Below the pieces are notes generated by a model. The model did no database searches, was not told where the DNA came from, and saw nothing but the letters and a program-made list of their open reading frames with translations. Positions 1 through 5,413 of a stretch of DNA of 7,335 bases are shown here, piece after piece (positions within the stretch are counted from its first letter, which is position 1; the number at the start of each line of letters is the position of its first letter). A program made the position numbers and the translations under genes. The stretch is from Solirubrobacteraceae bacterium (lineage in GTDB: Bacteria; Actinomycetota; Thermoleophilia; Solirubrobacterales; Solirubrobacteraceae), in contig JADGIB010000181.1 of assembly GCA_019683665.1 (NCBI GenBank), positions 1 through 7,335 on the forward strand. Direction: 5' to 3'.

Positions 1-48
1 ACGCCCCCCCCCCCCCCCCCCGCGCCCCCCCCCGCGCCGGCGCGCCGG
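1..48. other. C-rich low-complexity window end
   Basis: The first 40 or so bases are almost only C with a few G, including a run of about 18 C. They lie just beyond the stop codon of the 6-phosphogluconate dehydrogenase gene and carry no recognisable gene or terminator. The opposite end of the window is poly-G rich, so the two ends mirror each other. That fits read-end poly-G artefacts of two-colour sequencing at both edges of a contig (inference). A genuine GC-rich intergenic tract is the alternative. Confidence 0.6.
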
Positions 49-1065
49 TCAGGAGGCCGGCTTCTCGGCGTGCCCGCCGAACTCGGCGCGCATCGCCGAC
101 ATGACCTTGTTGGCGAACTCGTCGTGGTTGCGCGACGCGAAGCGCGAGTAGAGAGCGGTCGTCAGCACCGGCGCCGGGACGCCCTCCTCGATCGCGGCGA
201 TCGCCGTCCAGCGGCCCTCGCCGGAGTCCGACACGCGGCCCGAGTACTCCTCGAGGTCGGGCGAGTCCGACAGCGCCGCCGCGGTCAGGTCCAGCAGCCA
301 CGAGGCGATGACGCTCCCGCGCCGCCACACCTCGGCGACCGCGGCCATGTCGAACTCGTACCGGTAGGCCTCGGGGTCGGCCAGCGGCGCGGTCTCGGCG
401 TCGGCCTCGACGGTCGAGAGGCCGACGTTCGCGTTGCGCAGGATGTTCAGGCCCTCCGCGTAGGCGGCCATGATCCCGTACTCGATCCCGTTGTGGACCA
501 TCTTCACGAAGTGGCCGGCGCCGGACGGGCCGCAGTGCAGGTAGCCGGCCTCGCCGGGCGCCGGCTCGCCCTCGCGCCCGCGCGTGCGCGGCGCCGCGTC
601 GACGCCCGGGGCGAGCGCGGCGAAGATCGGCTCCAGGCGCGCGAACGCCGTGTCGTCGGCGCCGATCATGAGCGAGTAGCCGCGCTCCAGGCCCCACACG
701 CCGCCGCTCGTGCCGCAGTCGACGTAGTGGAGGCCGAGCTCCTTGAGGCGCTTGCTGCGGCGCAGGTCGTCGCGGTAGGACGAGTTGCCGCCGTCGATGA
801 CCGTGTCGTCGGCCTGCAGCAGCGGGACCAGCTCGTCGAGCGTGTCGTCGACGACGGCCGCCGGGACCATCAGCCACACGTTGCGCGGCGGGCTCAGCTT
901 CCCGACGAGGTCCTCCAGGGAGTCCGCGCCGGTGGCGCCCTCCCCCGCGAGCTGCCGGACGGCGTCGGCGTTGCGGTCGTACACCACGCACTCGTGTCCG
1001 GCGCGCATGAGGCGCCGCACCATGTTGGCCCCCATGCGGCCCAGGCCGATCATTCCCAGTTGCAT
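49..1065 (-). CDS. gnd: 6-phosphogluconate dehydrogenase, decarboxylating, short NAD-type
   Basis: This cytosolic enzyme oxidises and decarboxylates 6-phosphogluconate to ribulose 5-phosphate and CO2 in the oxidative pentose phosphate pathway. The 338-residue protein opens with a Rossmann fingerprint, GLGRMGANM (residues 7-15). The second strand ends in VVYD, with Asp30 where NADP-specific long forms carry an Asn-Arg-Thr stretch, so NAD preference is inferred. Family motifs follow in order: DGGNSSY (91-97), GTSGGVWGLERGYSLM (118-133), the catalytic segment HFVKMVHNGIEYG (185-197, with Lys188 and Asn192), and SDSGEGRW near residue 280. The length fits the short, about 300-340 residue, family rather than the about 470-residue form. 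A stretch at about 154-175, rich in Pro, Arg, Gly and Glu, is an insertion before the catalytic helix. The ATG at 1065 lies 6 nt downstream of a -10-like box, suggesting a leaderless message. The gene is divergent from the acyl-CoA synthetase and appears complete. Confidence 0.95.
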   Translation of the reverse strand: MQLGMIGLGRMGANMVRRLMRAGHECVVYDRNADAVRQLAGEGATGADSLEDLVGKLSPPRNVWLMVPAAVVDDTLDELVPLLQADDTVIDGGNSSYRDDLRRSKRLKELGLHYVDCGTSGGVWGLERGYSLMIGADDTAFARLEPIFAALAPGVDAAPRTRGREGEPAPGEAGYLHCGPSGAGHFVKMVHNGIEYGIMAAYAEGLNILRNANVGLSTVEADAETAPLADPEAYRYEFDMAAVAEVWRRGSVIASWLLDLTAAALSDSPDLEEYSGRVSDSGEGRWTAIAAIEEGVPAPVLTTALYSRFASRNHDEFANKVMSAMRAEFGGHAEKPAS

Positions 1066-1071
1066 GTGGTG

Positions 1072-1077
1072 ATCATG
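1072..1077 (-). promoter_or_regulatory. Putative -10 box of the 6-phosphogluconate dehydrogenase gene
   Basis: On the minus strand, CATGAT followed by CACCAC runs straight into the ATG. The box keeps A at position 2 and T at position 6 of the TANNNT consensus. The 6-nt gap puts the predicted transcription start at or next to the start codon, and there is no Shine-Dalgarno sequence. A TTCACG (1103-1098) could act as -35, but its 20-bp spacer is long. The same box-to-start spacing occurs at two other genes here. Confidence 0.4.
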
Positions 1078-1130
1078 CCGGGTCAGCCCGCCCGGCGCGT
1101 GAACCCGTGCCGCCCCGGCCCGCGTTCTGG

Positions 1131-1136
1131 GATGCT
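1131..1136 (+). promoter_or_regulatory. Putative extended -10 box of the acyl-CoA synthetase gene
   Basis: GATGCT is preceded directly by TGG, an extended -10 (TGn) element, and is followed by CGCGCC and then ATG at 1143. The 6-nt gap predicts a leaderless transcript. No convincing -35 is visible at 16-18 bp upstream. The box sits in the 77-bp divergent intergenic region shared with the 6-phosphogluconate dehydrogenase gene, so the two promoters are back to back about 55 bp apart. Confidence 0.45.
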
Positions 1137-1142
1137 CGCGCC

Positions 1143-2708
1143 ATGGAGATCCACGGTGCCGGCCTGGCCGCGCCGGCCGTCCCGCACGACCTCCTGCGCG
1201 GCCTGCGGCTCGGCCGCGGCGACGAGGACGCGGTCGTCGGCGTCGAGCGGACGCTGACCTGGAGGGCGCTCGACGACGCCGCCGGACGCCTGGCCGCCGG
1301 GTACGCCTCGCTGGGCCTGAAGCGGGGCGACCGCGTCGCCTCGCTCGTCCCCAACCGGCTCGAGCTGCTCGTCCACCACCTCGCCTGCCTGCGCAGCGGG
1401 CTCGTCCTCACGCCGCTGAACTACCGCTACACGTGGCGCGAGGTCGACCACTCGCTCGAGGTCAGCGGCGCCGCCGCGCTCGTCGCCCACGCCGAGCGGG
1501 CCGCGGACGTCGCCGCCAGCCGCCTGGCCGGCGCGCTGCCGCGCGGGATCGTCGCCTTCGCCGGCGACCTGCCCGGCGCCGTGGCCCGGCTCGAGGCGCT
1601 GATGGCCTCCGACGGGCCGCTCCCGGCCCGGCCGCCCGGCGGCGACGGCGACCCGGCCGCGATCTTCTTCACGTCGGGCAGCACCGGCCCGGCGAAGGGC
1701 GTCACCCACAGCCACGCGAGCCTCGGCTGGATGATCGCCGGCGCCGCCGCGGCGTTCGAGCTCACCCCCGACGACGCGTTCCTGCCCGCCTCGTCGATGT
1801 CGCACATCGGCTCGTTCCTGTGGTCGCTGTCGGCGCTGTCGGCCGGCAGCCGCGTCGTCATCGCCCGCAGCACCGACGCGCACGAGCTCGAGCGGCTGCT
1901 GCGCGCGCACCGCCCGACGGTCATGGCGGTCCTCCCGGCCGCGCTCGCGTCGCTCATCCGCGACCACGACGTCCGGCCGTCGGACTTCGCCTCGGTGCGC
2001 ACGGTCCGCTGCGGGTCCGACAAGGTCGCGACCGAGCTGCTGACCGAGTTCGCGCAGCTCGCCGGCTTCCCGATCGACGAGGGCTACGGGATGACCGAGG
2101 TCGGCCTGGCCACGCTGAACCCGGTGCGGGGCCCGATCAAGGCGGGCTCGATCGGCCGGCCGCTGCCCGGGTTCGAGATCGCGCTGCGCGACGAGTCCGG
2201 CGCCGGGGTCGGCGTCGGCGAGGTCGGGCGCATCTGGATGCGGACCCGCTCGTGCATGACCGGCTACTGGAACCGGCCGCGGGAGACGGCCGAGGTGCTG
2301 CGCGACGGCTGGCTGGACTCCGGCGACCTGGCCCGCGCCGACGCCGACGGCTACCTGTGGTTCTTCGGGCGCCGGAAGCAGATCATCGTCCACGACGGCT
2401 CGAACATCAGCCCCTACGAGGTCGAGAGCGCGCTCGTCGAGCACCCGAGCGTCGCGCTGGCGGCGGTGATCGGCATCCACGACGACCTCCACGGCGAGAA
2501 CGTCCGCGCCTACGTGACCCTGCGCCCGGACGCGCCGCCGGCGACCGCCGCCGACCTCATCGCGTTCTGCCGCGAGCGGATCGGCTACAAGGCGCCCGAG
2601 GAGGTCGTCTTCCTCGACGAGATGCCGCTGAACGCGACCGGCAAGCTCGACCGGGCCGGGCTGAAGCAGCTGGCCGAGGCGGGCCTGCACCCGCACGCGC
2701 CGGCGTGA
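1143..2708 (+). CDS. Acyl-CoA synthetase / class I AMP-dependent ligase
   Basis: This ANL-superfamily enzyme activates a carboxylic acid with ATP to an acyl-adenylate and then transfers it to CoA. All core motifs are present in the 521-residue protein: the phosphate-binding loop FFTSGSTGPAKGV (175-187), YGMTEVG (315-321, with Glu319 for Mg-ATP), SGDL with the ribose-binding Asp (Asp395 region), the hinge segment GRRKQIIVHDGSNISPYEVE (409-428), and PLNATGKLDR with the catalytic Lys501. It should therefore be active. There is no carrier-protein or reductase domain, so a stand-alone CoA ligase is likely. A fatty or aromatic acid is plausible, but the substrate cannot be read from the sequence. 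The ATG at 1143 was preferred over an in-frame GTG at 1107 because it follows a -10 box by 6 nt and the extra 12 residues look like non-coding read-through. It is divergent from the 6-phosphogluconate dehydrogenase gene, and no catabolic partner gene is adjacent. Confidence 0.9.
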   Translation: MEIHGAGLAAPAVPHDLLRGLRLGRGDEDAVVGVERTLTWRALDDAAGRLAAGYASLGLKRGDRVASLVPNRLELLVHHLACLRSGLVLTPLNYRYTWREVDHSLEVSGAAALVAHAERAADVAASRLAGALPRGIVAFAGDLPGAVARLEALMASDGPLPARPPGGDGDPAAIFFTSGSTGPAKGVTHSHASLGWMIAGAAAAFELTPDDAFLPASSMSHIGSFLWSLSALSAGSRVVIARSTDAHELERLLRAHRPTVMAVLPAALASLIRDHDVRPSDFASVRTVRCGSDKVATELLTEFAQLAGFPIDEGYGMTEVGLATLNPVRGPIKAGSIGRPLPGFEIALRDESGAGVGVGEVGRIWMRTRSCMTGYWNRPRETAEVLRDGWLDSGDLARADADGYLWFFGRRKQIIVHDGSNISPYEVESALVEHPSVALAAVIGIHDDLHGENVRAYVTLRPDAPPATAADLIAFCRERIGYKAPEEVVFLDEMPLNATGKLDRAGLKQLAEAGLHPHAPA

Positions 2709-2796
2709 GCGGCGACGTCCGGGGATGGCGCGGAGCGCGGTTGCGGAGGACTACGGATGCCGGGGCGCCCGGTCGTGGGGCATCGTGCCGCCTCTC

Positions 2797-2994
2797 ATGT
2801 CCGACGAGCGCACACCCCCGCCCCCGCCGACGTGCGCCGAATGCGGCGCCGTCATCGGCGTGTACGAGCCGATCGTGGCGCGTCTCGGCGACGGCACGGT
2901 CGTGCAGACCTCACTCGCGGCCGAGCCCGAGCTCGAGCGCGGCGAGTGGTCCCGCTACCACCGCGAGTGCTACGCGCGCTCGCTGGCGGCCTGA
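2797..2994 (+). CDS. Small CxxC/HxxC zinc-finger-like protein, 65 aa
   Basis: Function is unknown. The protein begins with a Pro-rich leader (PPPPP at 7-11), then CAECG (Cys13, Cys16), a middle part of about 38 residues with IGVYEPIVARLGDGTVV, and ends in YHRECYARSLAA (His55, Cys58). The CxxC...HxxC ligand set and the aromatic-His-x-x-Cys-aromatic ending recall one LIM/treble-clef-like zinc module. Zinc binding is therefore inferred, with a cytosolic location since no signal or membrane segment is present. Met at 2797 was chosen because residues before it (an in-frame ATG at 2725) look like non-coding read-through. No Shine-Dalgarno sequence precedes it, and CATCGT at 2781-2786 is only a weak -10. 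It lies 88 bp after the acyl-CoA synthetase and 61 bp before xylulokinase. Codon third positions are mostly G/C, in line with its neighbours. Confidence 0.75.
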   Translation: MSDERTPPPPPTCAECGAVIGVYEPIVARLGDGTVVQTSLAAEPELERGEWSRYHRECYARSLAA

Positions 2995-3006
2995 GCCCGC
3001 GCGGGC
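2995..3006. repeat. 12-bp perfect palindrome after the zinc-finger gene
   Basis: GCCCGCGCGGGC starts directly after the TGA of the 65-residue ORF. It is a perfect self-complementary sequence, but as RNA it has no loop, so only a shorter hairpin could form, and there is no T-run. It could be a protein-binding site or part of a weak terminator. In DNA this GC-rich it could also be chance. Confidence 0.3.
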
Positions 3007-3020
3007 GGCCCGGCGCCGGT

Positions 3021-3035
3021 GGCCCCGAGGGGGCC
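3021..3035. promoter_or_regulatory. Inverted repeat overlapping the xylulokinase -35 region
   Basis: GGCCCC-GAG-GGGGCC is a perfect 6-bp inverted repeat with a 3-nt centre. It occupies the place where a -35 element would be expected for the -10 box at 3044-3049, 8 bp further on. It may be an operator for a sugar-responsive regulator, or a terminator hairpin for the upstream small gene, although no T-tract follows. Both readings are inference. Confidence 0.35.
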
Positions 3036-3043
3036 GTCGCGGG

Positions 3044-3049
3044 TAGGGT
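3044..3049 (+). promoter_or_regulatory. Leaderless-type -10 box of the xylulokinase gene
   Basis: TAGGGT matches the actinobacterial TANNNT -10 consensus and ends 6 nt before the GTG start at 3056. Transcription would begin at or beside the start codon, giving a leaderless message, and no Shine-Dalgarno sequence is present to offer an alternative. This is the best -10 match among the promoters in the window. Confidence 0.6.
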
Positions 3050-3055
3050 CGGCGC

Positions 3056-4495
3056 GTGCGCGCGATCGGACTCGACGTCGGCACCTCGGCGGTCAAGGCC
3101 CTGGCCCTCGACGAGGCGGGCACCGTCCTCGCCCGCCACGAGGTCGGCTACCCGCTGGCGATGCCGCACCCCGGCTGGGCCGAGCAGGACCCCGAGGACT
3201 GGTGGCGGGCGGCCGAGGCGGCGCTGGCGGCCGTGGCCGACGGCGACGAGATCGCCGGGATCGGCCTGTCGGGCCAGATGCACGGGCTCGTCGCGCTCGA
3301 CGCCGGCGGCCGCGTCATCCGCCCGGCGATCCTGTGGAACGACCAGCGCACCCAGGCCGAGTGCGACGAGATCACCGGGCTCGTCGGCGCGCGGCGGCTC
3401 GTCGAGCTGACCGGCAACCGGGCGCTGACCGGGTTCACCGCCCCGAAGCTCCTGTGGCTGCGCCGCCACGAGCCGGCCGCCTACGCCCGGATCGCGCACG
3501 TCATGCTGCCCAAGGACTACGTGCGGCTGCGGCTCACCGGCGAGCGCGCGACCGACGTCGCCGACGCCTCGGGGACGCTCCTGCTCGACGTCGCGCGGCG
3601 GGCCTGGAGCGCGGAGGTGCTCGACGCGCTCGACCTCGACGCGGGCTGGCTGCCGCGGCTGCTGGAGTCGCCGGACGTCTCGGGGGCGACCGCTGCGGGC
3701 GTGCCGGTCGCGGCCGGCGCGGGCGACCAGGCGGCGGGCGCGCTCGGCGTCGGGGTCGTGCGGCCCGGGCCGCTGTCGGTCGTGCTCGGCACCTCCGGCG
3801 TCGTCCTCACCGCGCTCGACGCGTTCGCGGCCGACCCGGAGGGGCGCGTCCACGCCTTCTGCCACGCCTCGCCGGGCGCCTGGCAGGCGATGGGCGTCAT
3901 GCTGTCGGCGGCCGGGGCGCTCGGCTGGCTGCAGCGGACGATCGCGCCCGGGATGCCGTTCCCCGGGCTCGTCGCCGAGGCCCACCGCTGGGACCCGGGC
4001 ACCGGCGGGCTGACGTTCCTGCCGTACCTGGCCGGGGAGCGCACCCCGCACGCCGACCCGCTGGCCCGCGGCGCATTCGCGGGCCTGTCGATGCACCACG
4101 ACCGCGGCGCGCTCGTGCGGGCCGTGCTCGAGGGCGTCGCCTGCGGGCTGCGCGACTGCTACGACCTCGTCGCCGCGCTCGGCGGCGAGGCGGCGCAGGC
4201 GGGGCGCGCGTCGGGCGGCGGGGCGCGCAGCGCGCTGTGGCTTCGGATCGTCGCCTCGCTGCTGGAGGTCCCGATCGAGCGGCTCGCCGTCGAGGAGGGC
4301 GCGGCGTTCGGGGCGGCGCTGCTCGGCGGCGTCGCCGGCGGGCTGTGGCGCGACGCCGGGGAGGCGGTCGCCGCGACCGTCCGCGTCCGCGACGTCATCG
4401 AGCCCGAGCCCGCCTGGATCGAGCCCTACCGGGAGGTGCTGGCCCGCTACCGCGGGCTCTACCCGGCGGCGGCCCGCCCGGGCGCCGCCGCCTGA
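3056..4495 (+). CDS. xylB: Xylulokinase (FGGY family)
   Basis: This FGGY-family kinase phosphorylates D-xylulose with ATP to D-xylulose 5-phosphate, the entry point of xylose and xylulose into the pentose phosphate pathway. The 479-residue protein has the N-terminal phosphate-binding signature IGLDVGTSAVK (4-14), the xylulokinase-typical SGQMHGL (72-78) and LWNDQRT (93-99), and the catalytic-base segment GAGDQAAGALG with Asp224. Next come FLPYLAGERTPH (321-332) and the C-terminal nucleotide-binding SGGGARS (386-392). Length and motif order match the family, and the MHG signature favours xylulokinase over glycerol or gluconate kinase. The GTG at 3056 gives the correct family N terminus directly behind a -10 box. 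No xylose isomerase, transporter or xylose repressor lies in the window, so physiological use for xylose, arabitol or xylitol is unresolved. Its 3' end converges with the LuxR gene across 10 bp. Confidence 0.93.
   Translation: MRAIGLDVGTSAVKALALDEAGTVLARHEVGYPLAMPHPGWAEQDPEDWWRAAEAALAAVADGDEIAGIGLSGQMHGLVALDAGGRVIRPAILWNDQRTQAECDEITGLVGARRLVELTGNRALTGFTAPKLLWLRRHEPAAYARIAHVMLPKDYVRLRLTGERATDVADASGTLLLDVARRAWSAEVLDALDLDAGWLPRLLESPDVSGATAAGVPVAAGAGDQAAGALGVGVVRPGPLSVVLGTSGVVLTALDAFAADPEGRVHAFCHASPGAWQAMGVMLSAAGALGWLQRTIAPGMPFPGLVAEAHRWDPGTGGLTFLPYLAGERTPHADPLARGAFAGLSMHHDRGALVRAVLEGVACGLRDCYDLVAALGGEAAQAGRASGGGARSALWLRIVASLLEVPIERLAVEEGAAFGAALLGGVAGGLWRDAGEAVAATVRVRDVIEPEPAWIEPYREVLARYRGLYPAAARPGAAA
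4465..4492. terminator. GC hairpin at the end of xylB, possible bidirectional terminator
   Basis: GGCGGCGGC (4465-4473) pairs perfectly with GCCGCCGCC (4484-4492) across a 10-nt centre. The hairpin ends at the xylB stop codon and sits between two convergent genes only 10 bp apart, where a shared terminator would be expected. There is no T-tract, and the stem lies within Ala/Pro/Gly codons, so chance from GC-rich coding is a real alternative. Confidence 0.3.
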
Positions 4496-4505
4496 GCGCC
4501 GGGGG

Positions 4506-5411
4506 CTACGGCCCGGCCGGCCCGCGGCCGAGCGTGATCCGCAGGTAGCGCGAGGTCGCCTCGGCGCGGTTGTTGGCGTGCATCTTGCGCAGCACGTTCT
4601 TGACGTGGAACTTCACCGTGCCCTCCGAGAGGACGAGGATCTTCGCGATCCCGGCGTTCGTGTGGCCCTGGACCATGAGCTGCAGCACCTCGAGCTCGCG
4701 GCGGGTGAGGAGGTCGCGCAGCCGGTCCATCGACGGGGCCGGGTCGAGGTCGGCGCCGGGCGTCTCGGCGCCCTCGCGGGCGAGCGTCACCGCCCCGTCG
4801 GCGAGGTCGCCGCTGCGCGACTCGGCCCACGCCGCGATCTGGCGCAGCTCCTCGCGCTGGGCCCGCAGTCGGCGGCGCAGGATCGCCCGCTCGAAGACGA
4901 GCGCGAAGCAGAGCGCGAAGTCGCCGAGGACGACCGCGTCGCCGTCGTCGAGCGGCCGCGCCGGCCGCGGCCCGGCCGCGTGCAGGAAGCCGATCGCCCG
5001 CCCGTCGACGGTGACGGGCGCGGCGACGTAGCCGTCGGCGCCGAGCGCGTCGCCGAACGCGTGGCGGCGGCGCGCCTCCAGCTCGGCGGGCACGATCAGC
5101 CGCGGGGTGCGGCGGCGCAGCAGCTCGCTCTCGGCCACCGGGTACTCGAGCACGAGCGGCGCGGCGCGCAGCGGGGCGAGCAGCGCCTCGGCCGCCTCGG
5201 GCCCCTCGTGCGACCACGCCGCCTCCCCGACGAGCGTCCCGTCGTCGAGGCGGGTGAGCACGACCCGGCCCAGCCCGGTCGCCTCCGCCGCCTCGGCCGG
5301 GGCCTGCGCGATCAGCTCGCTCGGCGGGCCGAGCGCGGCCAGGCGCTCGAGCGCCCGGGCGAGGTCGATCCGGCGGCGGCCGGAGACGGCGTCCTCGACG
5401 GCGGCCGCCAC
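4506..5411 (-). CDS. LuxR-family transcriptional regulator with GAF-like sensor domain
   Basis: This 301-residue protein is probably a DNA-binding regulator. Residues about 18-175 have the alternating strand and helix pattern of a GAF domain, including GLGRVVLTRLDDGTLVGEA, GYVAAPVTVDGRAIGFLHA and DDGDAVVLGDFALCFALVFERA. An Arg/Glu-rich helix (about 176-200) then links to a LuxR/NarL helix-turn-helix at 235-290. That domain begins LTRRELEVLQLMVQG and carries the recognition segment SEGTVKFHVKNVLRKM. No receiver domain is present, so control by a bound ligand rather than by phosphorylation is inferred. The GTG start lies 2 nt after the methyltransferase stop (TGA-CC-GTG) with only a weak GGTCGGGG upstream, which points to translational coupling. 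The open frame continues upstream antisense to nothing and through the methyltransferase gene in another frame, but that part is low-complexity Arg/Pro read-through. Target and ligand are unknown. Confidence 0.85.
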   Translation of the reverse strand: MAAAVEDAVSGRRRIDLARALERLAALGPPSELIAQAPAEAAEATGLGRVVLTRLDDGTLVGEAAWSHEGPEAAEALLAPLRAAPLVLEYPVAESELLRRRTPRLIVPAELEARRRHAFGDALGADGYVAAPVTVDGRAIGFLHAAGPRPARPLDDGDAVVLGDFALCFALVFERAILRRRLRAQREELRQIAAWAESRSGDLADGAVTLAREGAETPGADLDPAPSMDRLRDLLTRRELEVLQLMVQGHTNAGIAKILVLSEGTVKFHVKNVLRKMHANNRAEATSRYLRITLGRGPAGP

Positions 5412-5413
5412 GG

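Noticed and set aside
1107..1142. GTG at 1107 as the acyl-CoA synthetase start
   Set aside because: It adds 12 residues that read like non-coding DNA and would swallow the -10 box and the ATG at 1143, which has the promoter spacing seen at other genes here.
70..1257. Plus-strand 395-residue open frame across the 6-phosphogluconate dehydrogenase gene and beyond
   Set aside because: It is antisense to a complete, motif-bearing gene and then runs out of frame into the next gene, with low-complexity Arg/Val/Gly composition.
1083..2696. Long minus-strand open frame opposite the acyl-CoA synthetase
   Set aside because: It is rich in Arg, Ala, Val and Gly with no family motif and lies antisense to a gene with all ANL motifs. 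This is a typical shadow in very GC-rich DNA, where stop codons are rare.
2725..2796. ATG at 2725 as the start of the small zinc-finger-like protein
   Set aside because: The added 24 residues show no conserved-looking character, and the Pro-rich leader plus CxxC naturally begins at 2797. The case is moderate, because neither start has a ribosome site.
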